The notes under the pieces are model-generated. The model searched no databases, was not told the origin of the DNA, and was given only the letters and a program-made list of their open reading frames with translations. From Oleispira antarctica RB-8 (GTDB taxonomy: Bacteria; Pseudomonadota; Gammaproteobacteria; Pseudomonadales; Oceanobacteraceae): a stretch of DNA of 64,000 bases. Of this stretch, positions 37,534 to 47,137 are shown piece after piece. The stretch is from the NCBI GenBank assembly GCA_000967895.1, contig FO203512.1, positions 2,131,350 to 2,195,349 on the forward strand, written 5' to 3'. How positions within the stretch are numbered: position 1 is the stretch's first letter; each line of letters opens with the position of its first letter. Made by a program: the position numbers and the translations under genes.

Positions 37534-38994
37534 TCAATAACTACCTTTCGCAGTTTTTCTGCGAAGCTTCTGCCATACGGTATTTAGCACATCACGCTCA
37601 TTCATATACAGATCCAGAACGGGCCCAAGCAATATAAAAACAAACAACAAACACAACTGAAGCAGAATATTATCCACCCAATAAATCATTGCCATAAATG
37701 CCATGGCTGTTACGAGAACTTGCGCCATGCGTCTCCAGTGATAACTCACGGGATAACATATTTGCGACAACGAGAACGTGCAGATCAAATAAATAAGATA
37801 GGATATCAAGGTCGATATTGCCGCGCCCTGAGCACCGTAAGGAGGTATTAATAAAAAGTTTAATCCGATATTAAGAAACGCAGCCGCTATCATTATCGAA
37901 GATTCTTGAACCAATTTATTTTTAATATGGATACCCGGTGAGATGGTATATTGGATACCATTAAGTAACGCTGCCAAGACCAATATCTGAACCACTACGG
38001 ATGAAGCGCTATAATCACCATTACCGATAAAGTCCAATACACTGCCATGCAGAATGTACATTCCCATAAAGACCATTGCCGATACACCTAGAAAATACAG
38101 AGTGACTCGCGCAAAAATATTTTTAGCGTCTGCCCTATTGGCGACTGAGTAAAAGAAGGGCTGCCATGCAAATAAGAAAGGCACCAAGACCATGACCTCA
38201 ACAATATTAGCCACTTTAGCGCCCATTACGTATTCGCCCAAGGTATCCATAGAGTGATATTGAGGTAGCATATAGCGATCGGATGCTTCAAGTATTTTAC
38301 GCCCGAGTAATGCCGGCAACATTGGCAATCCAAATTCAAGCAAAGGACGAAGGCGATGCCAGTCAAAGTTGAATTTCATAAATTTCAAACAGCTAACAAA
38401 CGCAATTACGCCTGTCACACCAAAACCGATCGTATTCGCCATCAACATTCCCACCAATCCCATATCCATGACGACGATAAAGTAAAGGTTGCATGCTGTA
38501 GCGATTAAGAATGTGCCTATTGACCAGAGTGAGTATTGCAAAGAACGTTGATACGCTTTGAAAATTTGTAATGGATACTGTTGTATTACCATCGCAACAA
38601 AGAATGCCGCCCCCAACCTTACCCACAAACCTTCGCCCTGCTCATTGAACAGAATCTCTGCAATCGGATCACTAAAACTCCAAATTAATGCGAAGGTAAT
38701 GGCGGTTACCGGAAGGATGAATAACGTGAGTACACCTAGCAGTCTGCGACCATCTTCTTCTGTTGCTTTTTCTTGATGAATTCCCCGAGGTAATCCTTGG
38801 GGCATGCCGAATGACGATACAATAATCAAGACAAGAATCCCCTGATAAAGCATGTCCATAGCACCAAACTCTGCCTTGCTAAAATGACGCGCATAAATAG
38901 GCAAAAGAATCAGCATCATGCCCCGCTGCAATAAATTCGCAACGGCATACATGGCCGAGGTCGAAAATAATGTTTTCAGTCCTTGAGCACTCAT
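37534..38994 (-). CDS. wzx: Oligosaccharide flippase (Wzx-like, MOP superfamily)
   Basis: A 486-residue polytopic protein with about 12-14 predicted helices. The N-terminus (FSTSAMYAVANLLQRGMMLI, LPIYARHFSKAEFGAMDML) is typical of the polysaccharide-transport MOP family. It would flip undecaprenyl-linked repeat units to the periplasm. Start overlaps the upstream GT4 stop as ATGA. It belongs with the Wzy at 43672. Confidence 0.92.
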   Translation of the reverse strand: MSAQGLKTLFSTSAMYAVANLLQRGMMLILLPIYARHFSKAEFGAMDMLYQGILVLIIVSSFGMPQGLPRGIHQEKATEEDGRRLLGVLTLFILPVTAITFALIWSFSDPIAEILFNEQGEGLWVRLGAAFFVAMVIQQYPLQIFKAYQRSLQYSLWSIGTFLIATACNLYFIVVMDMGLVGMLMANTIGFGVTGVIAFVSCLKFMKFNFDWHRLRPLLEFGLPMLPALLGRKILEASDRYMLPQYHSMDTLGEYVMGAKVANIVEVMVLVPFLFAWQPFFYSVANRADAKNIFARVTLYFLGVSAMVFMGMYILHGSVLDFIGNGDYSASSVVVQILVLAALLNGIQYTISPGIHIKNKLVQESSIMIAAAFLNIGLNFLLIPPYGAQGAAISTLISYLIYLICTFSLSQICYPVSYHWRRMAQVLVTAMAFMAMIYWVDNILLQLCLLFVFILLGPVLDLYMNERDVLNTVWQKLRRKTAKGSY

Positions 38995-40148
38995 AGTGTG
39001 GCACTTCCTGATGCGGCATCGTTTGTTTCCAGCTGCTGTTCAATTGTTTTCGCAGCGATTTGCCAGGTGAAATTCTCTAATACAAATTTTCGTCCACTTT
39101 CGCCTTGTGCTTGTGCATACTCCCTGTCATTCAATATGCGCAAGACACCTTCAGCTAAGGCATCAATATTCCCTATCGGAAAATAATCGACATGATCCCC
39201 ATAAATACTGCGGAAAATGGGTAGGTCAGATACCAAGCAAGGCTTTTGGAAATACAACGCTTGCATCGGTGGCATACCAAAACCTTCGAATTGGGTTGGA
39301 CACACAAGCATCTTGGCACTTCTAAACAACGCCCATAAACGATCGTCACTCACATAGCCATGAATCATTACGTTGGGTAAGTCAGCGGCCAACGCTTGTA
39401 ACTCATCTAAGAGCGGACCACTGCCCGCGATGTGTAGAACTACATCTTTCGGCAGCTGACGCCACGCTTCGATTAAATGATGTATGTTTTTTTCTGGAGC
39501 TAAACGACCGACAAATAATACGGCACGACCAGTGTCTGGCTCTTGTGGTCCTTCAAATGGCATTTGAGTTTCATCAATGCCCGGATAAATCGGAGCTGAT
39601 ATATTGCTGGAGCCAAGCCATTCTTGATTGTATTGTTGTGACAATGTGGAATTCGGAAACAACATATCTGAAGCAAGGTAAGCTTCTTTTGTTTGAGACC
39701 ACAGCTCGCGAGTAAAACCATTATTAGAAGCTTGATAAACTTCTTCTCCAAAAATCTCACGCAACCACGGCGGACATTCATAAATAAAATTGGCTACAGG
39801 GCGCTGGCAAGAATCACCTAAAGCGACTGCCTTGATAGCGGATTCCTTTAGTACACCCAATATCCAATCAGGAGCAAACTGCATGGCCAAACGTGGCAAT
39901 AAAAAACGATCACAGGCTCTTTCTAACAGCTTATCTAACTTACGCGATAAACGGTTATCGCGACTAATGCTGGCACGGTAATAGACGTTTAAATTTTCAG
40001 TATTTTTAACCCAGCCAAGATCATGAACCGCATAAATAAATACGCTATGTCCGCGCTGCGCTAGAAACTCTGCAAATTTAAAAATCGCATAATAACCGCC
40101 ACCTGAAGCGTGGGGTTCATTATTATCGACGATAAAAAACAATTTCAT
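38991..40148 (-). CDS. GT4 glycosyltransferase
   Basis: A 385-residue GT-B protein. The N-terminus is MKLFFIVDNNEPHASGGGYY with the glycine-rich acceptor loop. The C-terminal domain has AVLFVGRLAPEKNIHHLIEA and VCPTQFEGFGMPPMQALYF (E-x7-E region). The frame opens at 40163, directly after the previous stop, but ATG at 40148 has AGGTGAT upstream and is preferred. Sugar unknown. Confidence 0.9.
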   Translation of the reverse strand: MKLFFIVDNNEPHASGGGYYAIFKFAEFLAQRGHSVFIYAVHDLGWVKNTENLNVYYRASISRDNRLSRKLDKLLERACDRFLLPRLAMQFAPDWILGVLKESAIKAVALGDSCQRPVANFIYECPPWLREIFGEEVYQASNNGFTRELWSQTKEAYLASDMLFPNSTLSQQYNQEWLGSSNISAPIYPGIDETQMPFEGPQEPDTGRAVLFVGRLAPEKNIHHLIEAWRQLPKDVVLHIAGSGPLLDELQALAADLPNVMIHGYVSDDRLWALFRSAKMLVCPTQFEGFGMPPMQALYFQKPCLVSDLPIFRSIYGDHVDYFPIGNIDALAEGVLRILNDREYAQAQGESGRKFVLENFTWQIAAKTIEQQLETNDAASGSATL

Positions 40149-40163
40149 AAAATCACCTGGCAT

Positions 40164-41414
40164 TTAATAATTAGCGACAGCATAAGTAATCGCCTCTTTT
40201 ATTTTGGCTCCACGTGCACGCCATGTATGCTCGGCAATAAGATATTCGCGATTACGCAACCCGGCTTTAATAAAGTCGTCATCGTAAACAGACTTCTTTA
40301 TTACACGATGTAAGTCGCCAGGATTCTCTGGATCGAAAAAACGCACCGATGAACGTTCATCTAACAGATCATGCATCTGCCCTTGATTTGAGGTGATTAA
40401 TGATTTGCCCAACGACATCGCTTCAAACATTCGCATGGGTGAAAAATAAAACAGCGGTAGCGTGTTATAAGGCATCACCATAATATCTGCCAGGTCGATG
40501 TGCGCTGCCATGTCCCAATAACTTAAGCGCCCGGTAAATACGATTTGATTTCGGAATATCGATTCAGAAATGCCACACTCTTCCATTAAGTCTTCATTGA
40601 AACCGCAGCCAATAATCAGAATCTTTAATGTTTTATCGCTTTCAAGCAATGGCAATGCCGAACGTAATAGATTAGGTAAACCATGCCATATTCTTTGATT
40701 ACCCGAATAGCCGATAACTCGGCATCCTTGCAAACCAAGCGATTTGGCAAGTGCTTCGCGTTTATCTTCAGGCTGAGGTAGAAATTCTTCTTGGTGAGTA
40801 CCATTAGGAACAATAAAGAAACGCTTACGGTCTGATATTTTGTCGTGCCAAAGTTCTTCGCATACGTTTGATACCACAGAAACCGCACTCGACGATTTAG
40901 CTCTAAAAGTATCAAGCTTAGACAATCCGCGAGATGAAATTCCCCAATATAGATCGAGCTCTTCCACTGGGCCATCGGTATCGAGAACAAGTGGTACGCC
41001 CGCAAGACGACTGCTAAAACAAAATGAAAACGCATGATCAGGCCTAGCCATTACAGCATCGGGCTTTTCACGGCGAATGATTTTTAGTTCTGCGGGAATA
41101 TACAGAAGCGACAATGCAGACTGCTTAAGTAAACCACGTAAACGAATTCGTGGTTCTCCTGGTGCTTTGGTCTGGTCGCTATTATCTACCGGTATCGCCA
41201 GTGATTTCTCGTGACGGTTATTATAATGTATTTTTAATGTCTCACTTTGATATGAACGGATCCGTTCATACACAAACTCTGGAGGCTTAAATCCTTCATT
41301 CATAAAATATAAAGAGACTGTTATTCCATTGTCGGAACAGGCTTTCGCTAATTCCAATGTGCGAATTAGTGGACCGATCGCATCGGCAAGGTAATTAAAA
41401 TAGACAATTTTCAT
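40164..41414 (-). CDS. GT4-like glycosyltransferase
   Basis: A 416-residue GT-B protein with an N-terminus MKIVYFNYLADAIGPLIRT, a middle FFIVPNGTHQEEF, and a donor domain with VIGYSGNQRIWHG and SPMRMFEAMSLGKSLITS. ATG at 41414 has a GAG upstream and follows the previous gene by seven bases. Donor sugar unknown. Confidence 0.88.
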   Translation of the reverse strand: MKIVYFNYLADAIGPLIRTLELAKACSDNGITVSLYFMNEGFKPPEFVYERIRSYQSETLKIHYNNRHEKSLAIPVDNSDQTKAPGEPRIRLRGLLKQSALSLLYIPAELKIIRREKPDAVMARPDHAFSFCFSSRLAGVPLVLDTDGPVEELDLYWGISSRGLSKLDTFRAKSSSAVSVVSNVCEELWHDKISDRKRFFIVPNGTHQEEFLPQPEDKREALAKSLGLQGCRVIGYSGNQRIWHGLPNLLRSALPLLESDKTLKILIIGCGFNEDLMEECGISESIFRNQIVFTGRLSYWDMAAHIDLADIMVMPYNTLPLFYFSPMRMFEAMSLGKSLITSNQGQMHDLLDERSSVRFFDPENPGDLHRVIKKSVYDDDFIKAGLRNREYLIAEHTWRARGAKIKEAITYAVANY

Positions 41415-41421
41415 AGTATTC

Positions 41422-42657
41422 TCATTCGCATAACGTCATTCTTTTGTAGAGTTGAGCAACTTTATCGAGATGATCAAAGCGCGCGCACACATCATCAAGC
41501 GCATTAAGCTGATAGCTTTGACGTAATGTTTTATTAATAATAAGTTGCTCTAAACTTGACGCCAGAACACTCCCTGTCTGAGACGGATAGATAATTCCAG
41601 TTTTACCATCCATAACAATTTCTGATACACCGGTTATATTTGGAGCGACGATCGCCAACCCACAAAGCATCGCTTCTAATAAAACAATACCAAAACCTTC
41701 GCTTAAGCTTGAAAAAGCAAAAATATCTGCAGCCTGCATCGCTTCTAATACTTCATTGCGAGGCAAGGCGCCGCGCATAACTACCTGTTCCTGCAAATCA
41801 TAACGCGCTATTAAAGTTTCAATCTCGCCACGCAGCTCACCTTCACCGATAATATCAAGCCTAAAATCAAGCCCTTTATCTTTTAAAATACGAGCCGATT
41901 CGATAAGCGTTACCTGCCCTTTTTGCCATACCAATCGTCCTACATTGATAATAACGATCGGTTCATTTTTACGCTGTTCGATTTTTTCAATAATGGCTTG
42001 CTTACTATCGATCAAGTTTTTATGGTCAATGCCAAACGGCAATACAAAAAGTTCACCTGCTTCTGCAGGAGCAATCTCCTTCTGAATAAAATCAGCGTTA
42101 TATTGAGTACCAATGCGCACGAATTCAGCCCCACAGACTTTCTCATGCAACAACCAACGATCCACTAAGAAGTCAGTGCCGTGCCCTGTTGCACTATAGT
42201 TTATGCCTGTCAGTTTTTTGAGGAACAGTGCAACCAGCGAACCGCCAAACAAAAAATGCACATGAAGATGATCGTATTTATCGGGATTAATATGATCAGC
42301 CAGCGCAACAGCTTCACACAAATAACCTACTAGCTTTGCTCTTTCTTTTAAGCTGCACTTTGAAGCTGTTAATACAAACCACAGGCAACTAAAATACTTA
42401 ATTGGATGACGGCAAAGCCATTTCGCATGCTCTTCGATGTGTTTCAATATTTTAACGGGTAAAGCATACGTCGTTTCATCACAATATTTTTGGTAGGCAT
42501 CAGGGTATTCATCAGGTTGAGGGAGTCTCACACCATAAAGATCTATCTGCGCCCCAAGATCCCGCATCGTTTCTATTTCATCGACTATAAATGTTAACGA
42601 AAATAACGGGAACGTATGAATCAGATATGCCAACCGACGTGGTTTTACCGCTGCCAT
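41422..42657 (-). CDS. GT4 glycosyltransferase
   Basis: A 411-residue GT-B protein: LAYLIHTFPLFSLTFIVDEI (exopolysaccharide GT N-terminus), LHVHFLFGGSLVALFL, SATGHGTDFL, IINVGRLVWQKGQ and AFSSLSEGFGIVLLEAMLCG. It overlaps the deacetylase stop by 13 bases, so it is coupled. Donor sugar unknown. Confidence 0.9.
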   Translation of the reverse strand: MAAVKPRRLAYLIHTFPLFSLTFIVDEIETMRDLGAQIDLYGVRLPQPDEYPDAYQKYCDETTYALPVKILKHIEEHAKWLCRHPIKYFSCLWFVLTASKCSLKERAKLVGYLCEAVALADHINPDKYDHLHVHFLFGGSLVALFLKKLTGINYSATGHGTDFLVDRWLLHEKVCGAEFVRIGTQYNADFIQKEIAPAEAGELFVLPFGIDHKNLIDSKQAIIEKIEQRKNEPIVIINVGRLVWQKGQVTLIESARILKDKGLDFRLDIIGEGELRGEIETLIARYDLQEQVVMRGALPRNEVLEAMQAADIFAFSSLSEGFGIVLLEAMLCGLAIVAPNITGVSEIVMDGKTGIIYPSQTGSVLASSLEQLIINKTLRQSYQLNALDDVCARFDHLDKVAQLYKRMTLCE

Positions 42658-43682
42658 GCCATTAGCTCCATCTTCAAATCAATTTGAGATACCGATTGTG
42701 CCGACATCACTTTGCGTGGAACCAAGTATTTGTGATCGCTTTGCGCTAAAACATTATCTTCTGTTGTTACTGATATTTTGAATCCACAACGATCAAGGAC
42801 ATTAAACAGTGCGGACTTGTCTGTTGGTATGTCAGCCATCTTTCCAAAAGGATAGGCAAAATGTTTAATTTCTCCAAAGTGCTCACTAAGCCTTTCAACA
42901 CCTTGAAAAATTTCACTTTCGACCTCATCCACTGTTAGATTAGATAATCTTGGGTGCGTATGTGTGTGCGCTCCAATAATATGCCCACGACTCATTAGTG
43001 CCTTTATTTGTGAAACAGACATCAACGTTGGTGTTTTATTTGGAGTGCGGCCAATTACTTCGCATGTTTTTCGCAGTTCAATTAACAGCTTGTTTTTTTG
43101 CCCTTCATTTAATGCATTTGCCGCATAAAAAATGTTTTTTGCTTGCTGCTTTTTTTGATCCTCAGGTGCTGAAATAAATTGAGAAATTTTAAATGCAACA
43201 TCGTCCAACTCTGTTAAGTCAACAATAGCAGCAGAACCATGCAGTGCCTCAAGCAATATCGACAATTCGTCAATCCAATAATTTTTCCCGTCTAAGATAG
43301 GTTCGCTTGCAATATAGAAAGCCGCCTTTGCATCAAAGCGTTCTAATATAGGCGCCGCATTAATGTAGTTATCTTCATAGCCGTCATCAAATGTAAACGC
43401 CATTACATCACGCTGAAAAGCTATATCACCAGAGAGATAAGATGCAACATCATCAAGCGTAATAAAATCGAATTTCGAAGAAAAAAAACGCATTTGTTTT
43501 TCGAATAAATCAGAAGAAATACATTGAGGAGAAATAAGCCCACCTTCAGGCACGATTCGATGAAAACAAAGAATCGTGACGCTGGGCTTGTTGAAACAGC
43601 GAACACGTAACCACCGGCTCACCTCCAATATTCCACATGCAGAGATAAGCACCGCTATCATTTGTTTAATTCTATTTCTCAT
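42645..43682 (-). CDS. Polysaccharide deacetylase (NodB/CE4)
   Basis: A 345-residue protein with a hydrophobic N-terminus (IAVLISACGILEV) that may anchor or export it. CE4 motifs are AFTFDDGYEDNY (motif 1, metal-binding DD), GAHTHTHPRLSNLT (motif 2, HxxxH) and FAYPFGK (motif 3). The frame opens at 43742, but ATG at 43682 has AAGGA upstream with good spacing and cuts the overlap with wzy to 11 bases. It probably de-N-acetylates the exopolysaccharide or its precursor. Confidence 0.87.
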   Translation of the reverse strand: MRNRIKQMIAVLISACGILEVSRWLRVRCFNKPSVTILCFHRIVPEGGLISPQCISSDLFEKQMRFFSSKFDFITLDDVASYLSGDIAFQRDVMAFTFDDGYEDNYINAAPILERFDAKAAFYIASEPILDGKNYWIDELSILLEALHGSAAIVDLTELDDVAFKISQFISAPEDQKKQQAKNIFYAANALNEGQKNKLLIELRKTCEVIGRTPNKTPTLMSVSQIKALMSRGHIIGAHTHTHPRLSNLTVDEVESEIFQGVERLSEHFGEIKHFAYPFGKMADIPTDKSALFNVLDRCGFKISVTTEDNVLAQSDHKYLVPRKVMSAQSVSQIDLKMELMAWQR

Positions 43683-45162
43683 TACTGAATTCCTTTTCAG
43701 TACGCGTTCCCATGGCCATAACAATGGCGATAAATAGCACACACATCCCGATAATGGGCTCTTTTCTTAAGGTAACGTCGAATTGATTGGAGATTAATAA
43801 TAATAACAATGCGACACCGGTAGAAACGCCAACAATAAAACCAAAATCATCACCGCGTTTTATCAGTTTTATAATACTTCCCGCAACCGATTTGCATATC
43901 AACATAAAAAGCGCAAAGGAAATAAGCCCTGTTTCTGCTGCAATAAGGAGCAGCGTATTATGCACCGGTTGTTGAATAATATTAGTTACACCGCTGTCAT
44001 CGTAATACGACATCGATTCTTCAAATGAATTAAGGCCTATGCCTATTACTGGGTGTTCAGAAATCATGGAGACAGCAACCATTGCAAGATCCCATCGGGA
44101 GTCATAGGCTTTACCGCTATCTTCAAAAATACGAATTAAGATAATTTCAAACACACCGGAAACTATCAAACAGGCCAAAGCAACCATTCCCAGCCCAAAC
44201 AGCCCAAGCAACATTCCTGAAGAAATTTTCTTTTGTATTATGCCTACAACTAAGAGTATGGATATCGCCATCGCGGTCATCAACCAAGCATTACGGGAGA
44301 ACGTTAATACTAAGGCAATGCAACATGCGACAAAAAAACCACTGGCTAAAAATCGAATCAAACGTGATGATTCGAATAGGAAAAAAACCAAACATAAGAC
44401 GATCGGAAATAAAAGATACGCTGCGAAGGTATTACAATGGCCGACGGTACCCGACACCCGTTGTATCACAGCGTTGTTAACCATATCAAATTGCGATCCT
44501 GATACTCCTCCCACAGGAAAGGGCAATGTGAAAAATAGGAAGTATTGCAAACACGCTAATAAAAACTGCATCCCGGCGATAAGCACAACAACATATAAGC
44601 AATATCGTACAAATTGTTCATCAACCATGTAGCATCTCAACATCCACAATAGCAGCAGATATTTGAGATACCTTAACTCTTCAAAAAAGAGCAAAGCATA
44701 CTCATCAGTATTAAACATTGAAAAAGCAGAAAACAACAAAAACAACACAATATAAGTATCAATACGTGTCCATTTTGGTAATGCTACTCTCCCACTCGCC
44801 AAATCCGCTATCCATATAAAAAACAGCATGATAATGGGAAAATCAACCAAGTTAATAACGAGGGAGCCTTCCGCCCCACCAAAGTGGGTCAGAGTTGACG
44901 TCTTACTCCCGTGATTAAATAAGTTGTACTGAATCGCAACCGGAATACATGCTGTGAGTGACAGCAATACGAATAAGCGAAAACTGGGAAAGACCGCGGC
45001 TACACACAGCGCCATAAGCGCTATGCAAGAAAGAAATAGCCACTTAAATCCCATCCCTGAACTGACAACAAATACGACAGCAAATAAAAATGCAACGCTA
45101 GCAACCATATAGGCTGCTAGGTTAGAACTCCCTGTTTCAGTACTTCCATAATAGCTCTGCAT
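43672..45162 (-). CDS. wzy: Wzy-like O-antigen ligase/polymerase family protein
   Basis: A 496-residue polytopic membrane protein with roughly 12 helices and a large periplasmic loop after about residue 350, including a typical Wzy_C pattern (RWDLAMVAVSMISEHPVIGI, then GLNSFEES and VHNTLLLIAAETGL). The frame opens at 45231, but ATG at 45162 begins just after the previous stop with GGA upstream. It polymerises lipid-linked repeat units in the periplasm. WaaL-type ligases share this family, but the operon with wzx makes polymerase the better call. Confidence 0.88.
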   Translation of the reverse strand: MQSYYGSTETGSSNLAAYMVASVAFLFAVVFVVSSGMGFKWLFLSCIALMALCVAAVFPSFRLFVLLSLTACIPVAIQYNLFNHGSKTSTLTHFGGAEGSLVINLVDFPIIMLFFIWIADLASGRVALPKWTRIDTYIVLFLLFSAFSMFNTDEYALLFFEELRYLKYLLLLWMLRCYMVDEQFVRYCLYVVVLIAGMQFLLACLQYFLFFTLPFPVGGVSGSQFDMVNNAVIQRVSGTVGHCNTFAAYLLFPIVLCLVFFLFESSRLIRFLASGFFVACCIALVLTFSRNAWLMTAMAISILLVVGIIQKKISSGMLLGLFGLGMVALACLIVSGVFEIILIRIFEDSGKAYDSRWDLAMVAVSMISEHPVIGIGLNSFEESMSYYDDSGVTNIIQQPVHNTLLLIAAETGLISFALFMLICKSVAGSIIKLIKRGDDFGFIVGVSTGVALLLLLISNQFDVTLRKEPIIGMCVLFIAIVMAMGTRTEKEFSNEK

Positions 45163-45172
45163 TAGTGTTCCG

Positions 45173-47137
45173 CTACAGTCGCTTGTAAATAGAATGAGGA
45201 ATTGGATTTTCTCGACGATTAAAAATGGCACCCGATGGCGTTATAGCAGACTGGGTTTCGATCACCGATACAAACCTGCTTAACGCGTACTTATCTGTAA
45301 TATCATAAGCGACGTTTACAAAAAGATGATCGCAGCATGAGATCACATTCAAATGGCTAGAATCACCACGTTCATTAGGTAAATCAATGAAAATATTGCC
45401 GTAGCCTAGGCTTTTTATTTTTTCTAATAGCGAGCCAAATGATGAATTATCAGACGACAGTTCATCTGGTGAAACAAGCACCGTCACATAATCTGTTTCA
45501 TTATTACGTTTAATGTGTTTTTTAGAATCAGACAAGATATCTTTAATCTTTACCCCTGATACCTTTTGCACATCATAATCAATACTAAACAGAAGCGATT
45601 TCGTTTTGGTAGCGCGTTGTGCGTAATTAGCAAGCTGACGAATAACAAAACTGGTACCGGCACCAGGTGATGGTGACACTACTAGATGAACTTTACCTTT
45701 AGCGGTATCTTCCGATAAAAAACTTCTTATCGATGCCATTTTTTTACTTAAGTTATTCATTAACCACTGGCCATTTAATAGCTCTTCAGTGGTAAACTCT
45801 GGAATAGTTAGAAGAACTTTAAGCTTGGCATATGCCATAATATCTTCGATTTTAACAACTCTAGAAAACATCTTTTCAGCAGAAAATGCTGCCGCAATGC
45901 CACCAATTATCGCGAAGAAAATAGAAATTATTAAAAGTAATATTTTTCGTGGGTATGCTGGGGTCGAGGTATAAGAAGCGGGAGCGACCACCAGCACTGA
46001 AGAAATTTCTGCTTTATCCATGGCTGCAGAAATCATAGCTTCATTGTACTTTTGACGGCTAATTTGATAAGCGTCTAATACTCTAACGAGATCACGTTTA
46101 AGTACTGACGCTCTTTCTCGAACGGTCTCAAATTCATCCAGTCGTTTGCGATAACGATCCCCACTCTCTTTCCACGATTCAAGATTATGAAGATGCTCAC
46201 TTTTGATAAGTTGTTTTAAGTTTTTAATTTGTTGATCATTTAACGTTACGCGCTTATTTTTTACGCCATAACTAACAACATTTGTCATGCGTTCCATTTC
46301 TACGTCCGTCAATTCTTTCATCAAACCTACAAAGTTTGGATCTTCAGCATACAAACCTCGGTTAGTCGAAGAAACTGAATCAGGATCGATATGAAGTAAA
46401 TTGTCGTACGTCATCTTTGCATTTAAGTATTTTTCAATAAGAATCTTTCGCTCCATATCTAGATTATAAGAACCAAACTGTGCTTCCAGCTGGTTAAGCT
46501 CATTTTCCACATCACGAACGCGCTGTTGATTCAAATCCATTTCTTTTTTGATGACTTTGAAGGCTTTAGTATAACCATGAACATCTATGTGATGTTTGAT
46601 GTACTCATGAACAATGGTATTTACAACATTTTTGGCTTGACTAGGAGAATATCCTCTCCATTTAATACTGATGATATTTGATCGTTTTATGAATTCGACA
46701 TCCACATCGCCACTTAATTTTGCAACGGCAACTTCAAAATCTGTCATCTCTTTTTTGAGATTAATGAGTACTAAAAAACCATTAATACCTTTTTTAATTG
46801 CGGCAGCGAAACGCTTTAAATACTCACTCTCTCCTGGCTCTGGAAAAATATAAAGTTTATTCTTTTCGACTACTTTCTCTAATACAGGACGGCTTGTTAA
46901 AAGTTCAACTTCACTTGCCATGTCTTCCATACTAATTTGAATAAACCCAGTCTGAGTATCTTTTTCATTAGGAATAAAGGGTTTTTTAAATCGACCAGCC
47001 GTTAACATAACCGTCGCGGTCGATTCATATTTTTCCGTTAGTGTGTATGAGATTCCTACTGGGAAAATAATCATACAGATTGCGAATATGACAGCTTCTC
47101 GCTTACGGCGAAACAATATAGATAAGATAGTTTTCAT
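45173..47137 (-). CDS. Wzc-like chain-length regulator with degenerate kinase domain
   Basis: A 654-residue PCP-2a-like protein. It has an N-terminal helix (about 15-31), a large coiled periplasmic domain with Wzz/GNVR features, a second helix (about 398-420), and a C-terminal BY-kinase-like domain. The Walker A position (about 490-499) reads SPSPGAGTSF, without the catalytic lysine of GxGK(S/T). The Walker B-like IFIDLPNERGDS is weak, and there is no C-terminal tyrosine cluster, only one Tyr near the end. It is therefore probably a pseudokinase. Start overlaps the wza stop as ATGA. It should control polymer length together with the Wza-like protein. Confidence 0.85.
   Translation of the reverse strand: MKTILSILFRRKREAVIFAICMIIFPVGISYTLTEKYESTATVMLTAGRFKKPFIPNEKDTQTGFIQISMEDMASEVELLTSRPVLEKVVEKNKLYIFPEPGESEYLKRFAAAIKKGINGFLVLINLKKEMTDFEVAVAKLSGDVDVEFIKRSNIISIKWRGYSPSQAKNVVNTIVHEYIKHHIDVHGYTKAFKVIKKEMDLNQQRVRDVENELNQLEAQFGSYNLDMERKILIEKYLNAKMTYDNLLHIDPDSVSSTNRGLYAEDPNFVGLMKELTDVEMERMTNVVSYGVKNKRVTLNDQQIKNLKQLIKSEHLHNLESWKESGDRYRKRLDEFETVRERASVLKRDLVRVLDAYQISRQKYNEAMISAAMDKAEISSVLVVAPASYTSTPAYPRKILLLIISIFFAIIGGIAAAFSAEKMFSRVVKIEDIMAYAKLKVLLTIPEFTTEELLNGQWLMNNLSKKMASIRSFLSEDTAKGKVHLVVSPSPGAGTSFVIRQLANYAQRATKTKSLLFSIDYDVQKVSGVKIKDILSDSKKHIKRNNETDYVTVLVSPDELSSDNSSFGSLLEKIKSLGYGNIFIDLPNERGDSSHLNVISCCDHLFVNVAYDITDKYALSRFVSVIETQSAITPSGAIFNRRENPIPHSIYKRL

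Noticed and set aside
44240-44632. A 130-codon plus-strand frame inside wzy
   Set aside because: Lysine/threonine-rich antisense frame of a membrane protein; no ribosome binding site or family match.
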